DNA of 64,000 nt from Straminergon stramineum (GCA_963920665.1 OY987273.1:9612501-9676500), one strand, 5' to 3'. Positions 11,783 to 23,639 are shown, counted from the first letter of the stretch. A program made the numbers and translations. Notes: generated by a model not told the origin, from the sequence alone.

Positions 11783-14700
11783 TTAAGAACCACTACCCTC
11801 TCCTACATCGTGAGATGGCCCCTCCTTAGCCAAAAGTCTTGCACTCATTCGTCGAGTATTTGACCTAGGACTCTAGACAACACCTCCTCCGGATCTAACC
11901 TCCATGTCCACCACTATAAACTGTCGTTTGGTTTCCGGAGAGTGGTCATCGTCATCCTCATCCTCTCTCTTCCGTTTCGAGCTTCACTTTGGAGACAAAT
12001 CTACTTCTTCAACCTTTAAGGCCCTCAACACAGCATCCACTCGATCTATGAGCACATTGACCTGTTCGTCATCAGCTTCAATGGGTAACCCTATTGGTCG
12101 AAAATCGGTGAATAGAAACCCCCTCCATTCAGCTATAATGTCACCTATCCTCTTGTCAAATGCCCCAGCTACCTTCACAAATGAATGCCCTGTAGTTGTT
12201 TCCCCATCTATTTCAACAAGAGCACGAGCTTTAGCAGCTTCTTCCAACTTTGACAAGAAAAGGGCCCTACCAATCAAAGTGTGATTATAAGCCCCGTATT
12301 GCTCATTGAACTCTTGAGCATGCTCCACCTCTATCCAAGTTTTTTTGGGCCTTTTTCGCACTTCTTTGTCGGGAAACCGAAAAAACTTCTTATGTTGCAC
12401 ACTCCAATGGCCCCCCATGTTGCGACAAAACAATTCACGAGCCTCGCCATCTTCAACACCCCGGGCCTGCAACTCCACCTCTTTGTTAACAGTCCATGAA
12501 AGGATCCACTGGCTCTCTAGACTCCTCATACAATCCATGTCGGCATTCAATTGAATCCTACGTGAGAGGTCGCCTCCAATGCAAGAAATTCTGGAACTAG
12601 TATGGCCCTTGATCAAGAGGAAGGGTCCATCGGTTGTATTCGTGGCCCGGGGGCATATCTTCCAAGATCCCAAGCATTTCGTAGAACCGAGGGCTCAGAG
12701 GAGAACGACACTCGGTACAAACCGAACGAATGACTGATGCTTTCACGATGCATGTCACATGAAAAGTGTGGCGACATTGGCCCATGGTTAGGGCTCCTTC
12801 AGGGCCAAAAGGACCTTGGCAAAGGCTACAATGACTCTTCAAGATTCCTGGTGTTGGATCGCAAGCATGCACTATTGTCTTCTCTTTCTCCTTGATGTGC
12901 GCTGAAAGCGTGTTGTAAGGGACCCACCCTTCCTCTACTTCCAAGGCCTATTCAATGTGTGCAACATTGTCCTTCTTTGCGTGGTTCAACCGCTCAAACA
13001 TATCATCCATGTCCCCCCAACATGTAATTTCCGTGGAACCCCTTGGATGTTCATCAAACACTTTCTTGAACCGAAGCAAAGAGGTCTCCACGGCATTGCA
13101 TTCTTCATCCGACTTCATTGCCAATTTCATAAGCCCTTTCATTGCTCGAGATACTACAGAGGGTTTGTCTTGGAGTTCCTGTACCCATGCCAACCATGGA
13201 GACTCTAATCCACTCTTCGGCATGCATTCCTTCATACCCATGATTCTTTGAAATCGGTCCAACTCCACCTCAACAAGGATTTTCTCTTGAATTGCTTCAT
13301 CTAATTTCAACTGTAGCTCCTCCACCTCATTGTCTTTCGTTTGTGTCGAAGGATCCTGCAATGTATGGGAAACATTAGGAATGATGGTCCGTACTGCTTC
13401 TTCACATTTCTTGTCATTCCCAACCTCATCCAAATTCAAAATGATGGACGTCTCCACCGCTTTTGCCTTCTCAAAAGGAAGAGAGAGTTGATCGCTCTCT
13501 TGACTTTCTTGCACAAATGGAATGATCACGGAGTCCATGGTAGGCCTACCCCTCTTCAACTCTTGTACTTCGAGCTCCAATTCTTCGATGCGCTTTCTTT
13601 GAACCACCTTGTTATAACATTCCTGCTCCATGTTTTTCTGCAGCTTCATTTCCAAGTCTTCACACTTCATCTTCAGCCGATGAATGTCTTCCTCTTAGGC
13701 CATCAAACTTTTTAAGTTCATCACGCCACCTTCAAGAATTGGTGCCACTTTCTTAGTGAAATTGCAAAAAACCAAGGCACGAGTCAACAATTCAGGTGCC
13801 ATTTTGGAAAATTCCTCTGCCACATTCCTAACCCAAGGAGTAATTTCAGCTACCATTTGAGCTGAAGTTCTCAATCTATATGCGGTTTGCGAAATAGTAC
13901 CCCATCCCCCTTTTCCTGCGGGCCGACTAGAACTGCCTGCCTCATTTTCGGGATTAGAATGAAGATGTTGTTCTACTAGTACTCGCCAATGACTACAACA
14001 TTCTAACAGCTTTTCCAATTGATTGGCGGTGGGTATGGAACAAAGAATCTCCAATTGAGCCGAGCTTAAAGTTGCCAAATGTGGATGCCCTCCAGTTCTT
14101 GCGCTTAATATTTGTCTTGGGCTCAACTTTCGACTTGGGCTTACGTTTTGATGCGGACTCAACATTCGAATTGGGCTCAATGTTTGGCTTCGCCTCGACG
14201 TCATTGGTAGCTGAGAAATCGAAGTTGCATATTCCACCAAGCTCTCAAGAGCTTTACTATCTATGTAACCCTGAATTCTAGCATTGGTCCTTGCAAGTTG
14301 TTCCTCATTGACCTCTCCATCTGGCGAAAAAGGTGACCCATGTTCTTCTACCATTGTTTCCTTGTTTGCAGCCATGTCTACATCGCCCAAGGTTGTTTCA
14401 TTCATTCTAGTTTCCTTGCTTGGAGCCATGCTTTGTTCACCCAATGTTATCACATTTGGTGTGGATATGAAGCATGTTGGAGGAGTTACAAAAACCTCTC
14501 CACCAACACCTCCTGAGGAGACATTGCTCACTTCCGTGCAAGGTTGTGCCACTTCTGCAGGCCTTAATTATACTGCATCACCTAAAACCTCGGAGACCTT
14601 TGTTGTACGCGTTGTAGTATTTTTTAATACTTTTGGGGTCTTCGTTGGTTCACTTGGTTCTGCTTGAGAATCATACAAATCGGGAATGTCTTTTTGATTG

Positions 14701-15161
14701 GGTTGCAGTAAAAGTGGAGAATCCACCTTAGATGGATAAGTGCTCCAATCTACCTTGCGGTTTACAATGAGTTCTGCATTTACCATGCACGCCACGCTAT
14801 AATTTATGCATCCCTTACGCCTTGGCTTGTCCCCAAATAGCGTCTGCCACACCTCCTCCGATCCATGCACAAAATGTTTATTGTTGCAATTACGTAGCTT
14901 ACAACAAAAACCATGTGTATGCACCACGTGGCAATCCCGAGGCCACAACTTGTCAATGTGGTACATTTTAACATACTTCTTGCATGTTTTGAAGGTCCAA
15001 TATTCCCCTTCCTCCTCCTCCCAACCGCTCTCCACTTTGATGTTTGGGACATCTAAAATCTCATAGTGAAGCCCATGAGGGGCCCCCTTCGCTTTAGTCC
15101 CTCTCTTTTTTTCACCTCCTGAAGTCCTCCCGTTGTTATTAGAAACACCTTGATCCGCCAT
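11783..15161 (-). pseudogene. CKKYVKM-domain / coiled-coil / RING-H2 protein (broken)
   Basis: A single gene of about 1125 codons reads from ATG at 15159-15161 to TAA at 11783, with stops near 14568, 13693, 12945, 11984 and 11831 and one frameshift near 12600-12670. Order of parts: a Cys/His domain (FKTCKKYVKMYHIDKLWP, then C...C...HFVHG; 15000-14850) shared with the gene at 21473; a Ser/Pro region with SPRKLSPRQ-type repeats (14130-14200); a coiled coil (13670-12960); a RING-H2 finger (CSLC, CRHTFHVTC, CTEC; 12850-12680), the pattern of E3 ubiquitin ligases; and a C-terminal domain (GGHWSVQHKKFFR onward) that recurs at 63880-64000. Ubiquitin-ligase activity is inferred from the finger only. 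A GTCCGC array lies upstream. Confidence 0.8.
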
Positions 15162-15269
15162 GATAGATGATTAGAATTTTTGAGCCCTTCAAAAAATAGT
15201 ACCACGGCATGTGAATACCGTGAGATGTGTGTAAATAAGTAACAGCGTAAATCAACAATTGTAACAAAA

Positions 15270-15840
15270 GCTCAAGGACCCCCACTCTCCACCCTGTAGG
15301 AGCAACTGACACATAAAGCAGCAGTAGCACATCCAACCTGGCGCTGAAGGAGAGTAGAAGTGAGAGCAAATGAGGAGGCCGTCCCCTCATATACCCGTCC
15401 GCCACCAAACCTAAAAAACGTTCGCCCCGAAGCAGACCCGGACCTGCCGTCCGCTGCAGCAGACGCGGGGCGACTACTGGGATTGGCGGACGGCCAACTG
15501 TCCGCCCGCTTCGGTGGCGGACGACCAACTGTCCACCCGCTTCGGTGGCGGATGACCAACTATCCGTCCGCTCCAGACCGCGACCGGACCTCCCGTCTGC
15601 CAATCGGAATCGCAGGCCGCTCCTGGACCATCCCGTCCGCTCCGGACCACGACCGGACTTCTCGTCCGCCAATCGGAACCGCGGGCCGCTCCTGAACCAT
15701 CCCATCCGCTCAGGCCGTTCGCCATCCCCAACCGGCCCCGCACCTGGCCGTCCGCGTAGGCTGTCCGCGTAGGCTGTCCGCTTAGGCTGTCCGCTTAGGC
15801 TGTCCCCCGTTCCTGACCAACCACATCGAGCATTGTTCAC
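15270..15840. promoter_or_regulatory. GTCCGC array upstream of the RING-type gene
   Basis: CpG-rich array made of nested repeats: a 30-bp unit around GACCAACTGTCC (three times, 15480-15570), a unit of about 66 bp around CGACCGGAC (twice, 15580-15705), and a 13-bp unit CTGTCCGCKTAGG (four times, 15754-15800). It begins about 100 bases before the start codon of the leftward gene. Proposed role: promoter or transposase-binding module. Confidence 0.6.
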
Positions 15841-16020
15841 CTTGCTATGGAGCCCACTTGACGTCAGTCCGCCGGCAGTCCTAAAGCATTAAATTCTGAG
15901 AAGGATAGATTCATGTACAAAAAATACTCTTGAATGCTAGAAGTATCCAATGTAATATTAATGTAAGAAAAGATAATTTCAGATATTCCTTCCCACATTT
16001 AAACATGCTCTCCAAAGTCC

Positions 16021-16060
16021 AAACCCTATACCCTAAACCCTAAACCCTAAACCCTAACCC
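16021..16060. repeat. interstitial telomeric tract 1
   Basis: Several CCCTAAA units of the plant telomere type, with one CCCTATA variant at the left and CCCTAAC at the right. A tract with the same variant is at 17314-17341, on the other side of the reverse transcriptase remnant. Confidence 0.85.
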
Positions 16061-16063
16061 TCC

Positions 16064-16272
16064 CCAAAAAATCAGAATTATACAACCTTGAATTGTACAT
16101 ATTGAATTTATAACGTTGCACAAATTTTCAAAATTATTGATGTGATGTGTGAAATATGTTTTACCTATGAGACTATGATTCCTTTGCAGTTTGGAATGCA
16201 ATCATGACAATATAATGCAGATGTAGACCTTTCTTACTTTGTCATGTACTCATGTGAGTACATTACTCATGT
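16064..16272 (+). repeat. 209-bp direct repeat, left copy
   Basis: Nearly identical to 18842-19051; I find one base change (ACGTTGC here, ACATTGC there) and one A-run length difference. The pair encloses 2569 bases that carry the reverse transcriptase remnant. It could be an unusually long target-site duplication or a terminal repeat of the inserted element. Confidence 0.9.
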
Positions 16273-17148
16273 GATAAAAATGCTAAGTCCTATCCTCGAG
16301 CCACTCCAAAGATTTGGATCAGAGTAGATGCTGATGGACAAGCAGCATGAGCCAAATGGGCTACTTCTGCTCCCCATGGTAATTGGTTTAGCTTGGATGC
16401 GTAGCGGTTGATAAATCTTCATAAGTGGTTAATGCTCAATTGCTTTGTCAACCTTGGTGATCGGGTTTGGCAACAAGTTACTGGTATTCCCATGGGTTTT
16501 TCATGTTCACCCCTTTGGTGCAACATGTATTTATTATACTATGAATTACAATTCATCTAGAGGCTGGCACGGTTAAACCGTCCTGACCTTTTGGCTAGGT
16601 TTAAATTTGCTTTCCGTTACATTGATGATTTATGTTTAATCAATAATGGAATGGCAACTCAATTTCTATCACCACTTCAAGAAAGGGTGAGAGATAATCC
16701 TTTCTGGATTTATCCTTTACAGGTTCTAGAAATTAAACCTGAGGTGACTAAATATGCTACTAATGATCCCATGAAGGGTATTGAAGCACACTTCATGAAT
16801 TTAAAAATTTCTATCACTTCCATGGATTCCATACCTGGTAATTACCAACTTTGTAAATTTGACAAGAGAAGGGATTTACCATTCTCCTATGCTCAATATA
16901 TTGTGTTTCGATCTAATAGGCTGATACGTCAATCTTATGGGATAGTGATTTCCCAAACTGTCCCCATTTTATATCTTTCAAGCAATATTCCCGATGCGGC
17001 CCAAGAAATCTTGATACTTATCTCAATCTTGGAGCGTAATGGATTTTATCGTGGAAGATTACTGGCATTAGTTACCCGATTCCTTGATACCAATCACTTC
17101 CCAGGCATTCGCTTCGATGTAAAAGCACTTATAGAAGTGTTAAGGTAA
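16273..17148 (+). pseudogene. Penelope-like reverse transcriptase fragment
   Basis: One frame, open except for three stops (near 16350, 16406, 16558), encodes the palm and thumb of a reverse transcriptase. Visible motifs: VTGIPMGFSCSPLWCNMY (16480-16533), the catalytic RYIDD (16615-16629), IYP...LEI, then FDKRRDLPF and SYGIVISQ of the thumb. This pattern fits Penelope-like elements better than LTR or LINE enzymes. The 5' finger part is missing and there is no GIY-YIG endonuclease domain before or after. Telomeric tracts at 16021 and 17314 fit the endonuclease-lacking Penelope group, whose members are known to sit at telomeres, also in plants. The subclass is inference. Confidence 0.75.
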
Positions 17149-18841
17149 TTATCATGTTTGTATCAAGAGCTCATCATGCTTTGGGGTAATTAATTATTTT
17201 AAAGACATTAGATTTCAATCTTTGTTCTTAAGACTAGTAAGCCTGGTGTGCCCCCTTAGTAAGGGGTACACCAATACACTTACTAAGGGACGCTTTCCAG
17301 GGGTGGAGGCGGGTAACCCTATACCCTAAACCCTAAACCCTCAGACTTAGCACGTTATTTATTATTTTTTGTATTACAAAGAAAATGGTGTTGGCACCTC
17401 TTTTGGAATACATTTGATGTTTATAAGAGAGTTAACCTTTTATAAATATTTGTTACTATTTAATGTCCAATATTTTCTTATATGGGTATTTTATAGTTAT
17501 CTTCTATAGTGGGTTGTGTTTTATACACTTACTAGGGGATTTATTGATAAGCCCCTCCCATCCCTCCTGTAAGTCTTGGTTTCCTTAGGATTATTTCTTT
17601 TTCTTTTAATTAGCCATTGGGGTTTTTTTACTTTGACACCATTATATGCAATATGGACCTTTTTCTTTTTTGATGGGTCTATATTCTTAATTAATTTCTA
17701 GCCATGGACATTTGATTGAAATCATTTGGCTGTTTCTTGATCATATGACAAGTTTTTACACTTGGTTGTAGGTTTAGAAATTATTAGAAGCTTCCATGCT
17801 TAAGATGGATTTTTTACACTTGTCAATTTGACTTGACTAGTGTCTTTTGCTTCATTGGTTGTCATAGGTTTGCCTAGCACATCATAGGGGGTACTATGAT
17901 AGTACTGTGATGGATGACTACAATTAAGGTCCTTAAAAAATCCTTGGATTATGGAGATTTGATTTTTCCTAATTTGAAGGTTCCTTCTAGTACAAGTTTG
18001 ACTGACTTGGCTAATTTTTTATCCCTAGACACCAAGTCATTAATTCTTGGGGCCTATGGGTGGTTGGGATCCAAAGCACGTTTTCTTGGAGACCACGACA
18101 TGGACATGACCTAACATTAATTAAACACTGCTATGGCCAATATATAAGGGATTGAAACTACCCTTGAGCCTTCACAATTTCATATTGTTGGCTTTTACAA
18201 GGCGTTGGAAGTGACTACGGTTGGTGGGAGTGAGGTCCAGGATGGCGTCTACACAGGTCATCTATGGAGCACAATGTGTTAGGCTTTGATTTGTATTTTG
18301 TTGTTCATTTTCTTTTGTGTTGAGCTTTGCTTGTTGATTTTTCTTTTGTGACTGCTAAAACACGCTGTTGTGGGCTGAAGACACCTTGTCTACGACTTAC
18401 TAACATTCTAATGTTTGGTTTGTCATGGGGACAGGTGAGGTCCACAACCTCTTTGGTTAAATCTTTCTGGCGGCTCTTTCCATAAGACCTTGGCAACAAA
18501 TTCTTTTGGGGGGTTCTAAATCACTTTGATTTTACGTGATTTAGTTCCAAGCTTGAGTAGTCTTTAGTGATTTGATATTTTCTACCTATTGGTATTATAC
18601 CATAAAATTTTTTTGTCATGATCTTTATTTGGTTTTATGTGCTTGAAACTTCTTTTCATGAGTTTATTGAGAAGATGTGGGGTTGATTTGATGGACATGA
18701 TAGTTGGATGGCTAAATATGAGTATTCTCTTTTGGCTTATTACTATTTTTTGTTCTATGAGGTTCTTTTTAGGATTATGTTTGGTTTGTTATTTATAGGA
18801 AAGGCCCTATTTAGGGATGTCCCTCCCACCCACCCGGGTTG
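17149..18841. other. 3' part of the insertion, with telomeric tract 2
   Basis: Holds a second telomeric tract (17314-17341, beginning with the CCCTATA variant), and inverted CCCCTTAGTAAGGGG-like motifs near 17250. No further reverse transcriptase motif is recognisable. A short open frame at 17914-18114 matches nothing I know. Confidence 0.6.
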
Positions 18842-19051
18842 CCAAAAAAATCAGAATTATACAACCTTGAATTGTACATATTGAATTTATAACATTGCAC
18901 AAATTTTCAAAATTATTGATGTGATGTGTGAAATATGTTTTACCTATGAGACTATGATTCCTTTGCAGTTTGGAATGCAATCATGACAATATAATGCAGA
19001 TGTAGACCTTTCTTACTTTGTCATGTACTCATGTGAGTACATTACTCATGT
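18842..19051 (+). repeat. 209-bp direct repeat, right copy
   Basis: Partner of 16064-16272; marks the right edge of the insertion. Confidence 0.9.
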
Positions 19052-19692
19052 AGGTTTCATTTTTTCTTAAGATTGAGCACCTCAATTATCACTTTATTAT
19101 GAGCCATTAAATAAATGTGGAACATTCAATTATAACTTGGAGTGTGTCTTCAATTTTTGTTGTCAAATGTATTCATAGTTTAAAACACCAATATGAAATT
19201 ATGAATAGACTAAAAGAAATTATATTATCTCATTATTCTATTATAACATTTATTGAATGTATGGGATGGTGCTAAAATGATTCAAGCATTTTAATCTAAT
19301 GTGAAATGTTGTGGACAAGATTAAAGTAAGCATTTATACAACAAAATGAATTGAAAATTCATATCATACACACTTTGACACTTATACCTATGTATACTTG
19401 TGTGCATCCTAAATTGTAAACCAATCATAAATTCATCACAACCCCAAAATATTAGAGCTTAGGTAATGTACAATGTGATTGACCTTCAAATATGATGAGT
19501 TTTCAATTACAAGAAATTAGAAATGGTCATATTTCAATGATTACAAGTGTGTTTCATCTCAAAACTTTTTTGCAAATGATTATATAGAAAGGTTCATAAT
19601 ATCATATCTTTTAAATTATAAATTTACAATATTGATTGAATTGCTTATGTTAGTTTTGTAGTAATGTAGGCCTAGGATTTTGTAAAATCTGG
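19052..19692. other. AT-rich stretch
   Basis: No gene. From about 19480 it aligns in inverse orientation with 63850-63650. Confidence 0.5.
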
Positions 19693-20450
19693 AACCCCTA
19701 AAGCCTTCATGCTTTTTTCCCATCAAATATCACTCAAAACTGCCATTTCGAATGCAAAGAGACAAAAATCATAAAAAGCGATTTTTGGGCATATTGAACC
19801 ATAGGAATTTATACTAGACTAGTATAAAAGTTAATTGAGTTATCTTGTCATCTTGAAAACTTTGAATACATACATTGCGCGTGGTATTTGCATTTGAAGT
19901 AAGCCCAAGAAATCTTTTCTTCCATCTTGCTATACTAGATTGTAGGGCTTCTCATTTTCTTCACTTTAGATTTTTTACATTAATGAATTTCATTTTACAA
20001 TATCTCGTGTTGAAAAATTTAACTCTTGAGTGAAGAATCTTGAACCAAAAATTTAGAAATAAATCATTTAATTGAGATCACATATCACAAGAGTCTTGTA
20101 TAAGAGTGTAGCTGTGTAGGGCCTTTGGGAGTTTAGGGATTCATTGTTTTCCTTGAAAGGCATGAAAAAGAATAATAAATATTATAAATTGAACCACGAA
20201 GGCTTTTGTTACGATCTTAACATCAAATTTCTTTTTCTATTAGTCAAAAAGTATTGTTGACATCACAAACTTGTACAAAAGCACCAATGTACAACAAAAT
20301 TTCTTTACACACTTATTTGAATTCTTGATTTACAAGTCAAATGATTTTTCAAACAAGAGACTTTGGGATGTCACTTTTGATAGTTGTATCAATTTAAGAC
20401 CTCATGACATAACATATTAAAAATAATTTCTCTACTTTTCTTAATTCACC
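19693..20450 (+). repeat. AACCCCTAAAG-family repeat, copy 1
   Basis: Starts with AACCCCTAAAG and the phrase ACTGCCATTT shared with 26108-27033, and resembles 63592-63230 read in reverse. Its right end is not preserved and runs into the GTCCGC array. Non-coding. Confidence 0.6.
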
Positions 20451-20460
20451 ATATAATGCA

Positions 20461-21065
20461 AGCTCTCCCGCTAAACCGTCCGTCCACCCATCTCCACATA
20501 GTTCAAAACACCTCTCCCGCCCGTTCGCCCGTCCCCCAATTCAGAAATTGAAAAACTCCTCCCTCTCTCCCTCCCTCCCGCCCAGCTCTCCCCTCCCCTC
20601 CCACGCTTCTCTCCAGCCGGCTGACCGCCCGTTCGCCCAACCAGCTGTCCGCCCGTTCGCCCAAGTAAGGATTCCGAAATTGAAAAACAATGTCTCTCTC
20701 GTGGTCCCGCCCACCTCTGCCCTCTACCCTTCTTCTCCGTCCACCCACCTGTCCGCCCGTCCGCGCGCTTGTTCGCGCGTCCGCAGTCCCCGTCCGTAGT
20801 CGCCGTCCATGCGTCCACAGTCCCCGTCCGCATTCCCCGTCGAAGTGTCCGTAGTCCCCGTTTGCATTTTCCGTCCGGCTGTCGGGAGTCCGTCCGCATT
20901 TCCCGTCCGCGTCTGCGCTGCTCCGTCCGCTTCTTGTCGGTGATCGTGTAATCCAACGAACTGTAATTTCGGACCGCCCGATCTGCCCGTCCGCCTTTGT
21001 GCTGTCTGATGCGGACAGCAGTGTCCGCATACCCTAAAGCGCCGACCACATAAATGGCGGCGCGG
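20461..21065. promoter_or_regulatory. GTCCGC array upstream of the CKKYVKM Gly/Tyr-rich gene
   Basis: About 600 bases of imperfect GTCCGCCCGTTCGCCC and CCCGTCCGYAGTC repeats, CpG-rich, ending about 400 bases before the start codon at 21473. A related sequence with most CpG lost lies at 43500-43965. The segment 21090-21165 behind it recurs in reverse at 41870-41940, again upstream of a related coding start, so array, leader and gene travel together. Confidence 0.6.
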
Positions 21066-21472
21066 ACGGCTCATTTCTTCACAATCGTTTCCCTTCCGGA
21101 GTGGGTGATCCAATGCCTTCGGGAATCTGCGCGCCCCTTCCGGCTTGGTGCGAGAACGGTTGTGTTCGTATCAACTTATTTTATCACATATTGGTTTGAG
21201 GGATTAGGGGGTTGCCCGAACTTATAAGTCTTTAATTTTATGAACTTCATTTAGTGTTTTTAATTACTTGAACCATGTTTGAGTTGATTGGGTTGTCAGA
21301 AACTCAAGGTGTTCAAGTTTACGGTTGATTTGGTTGTCAGTAACAGTAGGTGGAATTTGTTTTAATCCAAATTCTTACTTTTCATTTGGTACATTGGGCC
21401 AAAGCGAGCGGAAATTGAATTTAAACTTTGTAATCCTTTCGGTACATTATTAATTGAGGTTTGGAGGTTATC

Positions 21473-22555
21473 ATGTCGCGCGGAAGTGGTGGAGGAAGTA
21501 AGAAGGGGAAATCACAAGAGATCAATTGGAGAGATTTGGAAGACGTAACCTGCGTTGCGGAGAAGGGATGGGAAAAGGACCCCAAGAAAATATGGGATTG
21601 CACAACATGCAAGAAGTACGTCAAAATGACGCACCTCTCCAAAATATGGCCACATGATCGCGCAGAGGTGCAAGTTTGTCGTTGGGAGGGACAAATGTCC
21701 ACATGTAAGAGCGAACACTTTGTTCGCCACTACGAGGAGATAACATCTGCATCAGGTTTACCAAGCTCCAAACCAAACGTCATGAAATATTCAAACATGG
21801 CTATGATTTGGGCGGAGATAGTACTCCATAAAGAAGTAGATTGGCGCACGGTTGTAGGGCGCAATGTCAGGAATTTGACTCGCGAGGAAGCCATAATTCC
21901 TACTAACTGGGTTGGACCAAGTGATTGCGTGCCAGAGTGGTCCAATCGAGGCTATGGAGGACTTCCTTCGGTCGTCTTGAAGGATGCTGAAGATGATTGG
22001 TCAGTTGAAGACGAAGATGATGATGATCCAGCACCCGTGACATTTGGTGAGAGACATGAACGTCGAGAAGATCAAGAAGACATTGAGTACCAACAACAAA
22101 TACAAGAGGCCATGCATCGAAGCGTGGAAGACCGGGGTCGGCAACATGATGGGTCCTACTACCGTGACTATAATGCACGTGGATCACGAGATGGGACAAG
22201 TGGTTCAGATTATGGTAATGCCCCCCAAGTTGGCTCTCAAAGTATAGGAGGAAGCCATGGACCGACACACTATGGTCAATATGGTGGTTCTAGCCAAGGA
22301 GGCTCTCAATACTACTCTGGATCGACTACACATTGTTCATATGGGCATCAGGGAGGCCCTTATTATGGCGGATCACGTGAAAGTGCTCCAATTCCTCCTC
22401 CAACCTTTGGAGGTCCTTCTTATGGAAATAAATATGGACAAGGAGGTGCATCAAGTGGATATGGTTACAACTATGGAGGTGGACCATATATTGGGGTACA
22501 TCCTTCAGGCCCAAATGACAAGAAGGATTCGGATTCGGATTCGGATTCCGAGTAA
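21473..22555 (+). CDS. CKKYVKM cysteine-domain protein with Gly/Ser/Tyr-rich tail
   Basis: Intact 360-residue frame. ATG at 21473 is preferred because the second copy at 41517 begins with the same MS-GSGGGSKKGKSQ. Residues about 35-90 form a likely metal-binding domain: WDCTTCKKYVKMTHLSKIWP followed by C, C and HFVRH, spaced as in the gene at 15161. Residues about 170-210 are acidic. Residues about 235-345 are a low-complexity tail rich in Gly, Ser, Tyr and Gln, and the end is an acidic DS repeat. The tail resembles RNA-binding or phase-separating proteins, but I do not recognise a named family. No stop or frameshift is seen, unlike the genes to its left. A poly(A) signal follows at 22727. 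Confidence 0.8.
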   Translation: MSRGSGGGSKKGKSQEINWRDLEDVTCVAEKGWEKDPKKIWDCTTCKKYVKMTHLSKIWPHDRAEVQVCRWEGQMSTCKSEHFVRHYEEITSASGLPSSKPNVMKYSNMAMIWAEIVLHKEVDWRTVVGRNVRNLTREEAIIPTNWVGPSDCVPEWSNRGYGGLPSVVLKDAEDDWSVEDEDDDDPAPVTFGERHERREDQEDIEYQQQIQEAMHRSVEDRGRQHDGSYYRDYNARGSRDGTSGSDYGNAPQVGSQSIGGSHGPTHYGQYGGSSQGGSQYYSGSTTHCSYGHQGGPYYGGSRESAPIPPPTFGGPSYGNKYGQGGASSGYGYNYGGGPYIGVHPSGPNDKKDSDSDSDSE

Positions 22556-22726
22556 AGTAGTTAAGTAGAGTATGGTATTCTAGTCATCTTATGTTTGTTT
22601 TACTGTATGGTTCACTCATTGTAATGTACAAAGACGGTAGAGTGCGGCAAATATAGCACAATGCTCTTGATGAGTTGTAATCACGTTTTTGTGATTTTGA
22701 TAGATATAAATTGTATTTTATATTTT

Positions 22727-22732
22727 AATAAA
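22727..22732 (+). promoter_or_regulatory. poly(A) signal AATAAA
   Basis: AATAAA 172 bases after the stop of the gene at 21473. Confidence 0.5.
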
Positions 22733-22963
22733 GCGATATTTCTGTCACGTAATTTTTAGGATTTAATACCATTGATGTATGACTATGGGTTAATGGGTAT
22801 TTGTGAAAATGGAAAATGTATTGAACCCCTTTCTATAATTTTCTCATTTCAATCATTCAATGTGAATAGGTGAATTGCAAATGCAAAGGATGTCCCAAAT
22901 ATACAATAGAGGTTTGTAGAATAGTGAGAACCACCATTTTAGTTTCATTTGCTATTAGAAATT

Positions 22964-23620
22964 GACCCCTAAACCCTAGAAGTCTGAAGGCTTTTTTCCA
23001 TCGAAGACCATTTAGTGATTTTGAATTGCCATTTCAATTACAAAGAACTAGAAAATGTAGGAACAATGTTTTTGGCATGTTGGATTGTACGATTTTGTAC
23101 TATAGCAATTTATGAATGTGTAGAAGTAATTTCAAAAACTTAACCCACATAGATTGTAAGATATTTGGCTATTTGCATTCAAGGTGATTGAAACAAATGA
23201 TTTTGCTATTTGCTTGACTAGATTTTTGGCTTCTAATTATTGAAACAATAAATATTTCCACTTGTGAGTATGATTTTATAATTTTGTATATTGAAGACTT
23301 GAAGAATTTATATGAGAGCATGAGAATGTAGGAAGAAAAATTCCCCCAAAAGATGTTTAGTTTTTATTCATAAGAGAATTGATAAGTTGAGTATATTCAA
23401 GATAGATACTAGAACATTAATAATTTTAAGATAGAATTATGTAAACATGAGAATCTCAACGGTGAGAGTATTTCAAACAAGCAAACGTCACCGGCTATTC
23501 CTCTATAATTTTTTTTCATTTCCATGATAGATGATTTACTTGATTCTTACTTCGGTTTGAAACTGAAATGTTGAATATTTTACTTATGTTTGACTTAGAG
23601 ATGTTCAAGAGAAATTAAAA
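22964..23620 (+). repeat. AACCCCTAAAG-family repeat, copy 2
   Basis: Begins GACCCCTAAACC and shares internal phrases with 26108-27033 (for example ATCTCAACGGTGAGA near 23455, compared with CCCAATGGTGAGA near 26565). Right end lost at the GTCCGC array. Confidence 0.55.
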
Positions 23621-23639
23621 TCTCCGATCGTGCAATTCA

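Noticed and set aside
15139..15840. Arg/Gly-rich open frames on both strands of the GTCCGC array
   Set aside because: They exist in several frames at once because the array is GC-rich and periodic; no start context or conserved domain.
16273..18841. Hammerhead ribozyme, as reported in some Penelope elements
   Set aside because: I looked for CTGATGA with a following GAAA core on both strands and saw no convincing pair (CTGATGG near 16331 lacks the rest).
20471..21113. Long open frames across the array at 20461-21065
   Set aside because: Same reason; they run opposite to the gene they precede and consist of repeat-encoded Gly/Arg/Asp/Thr runs.
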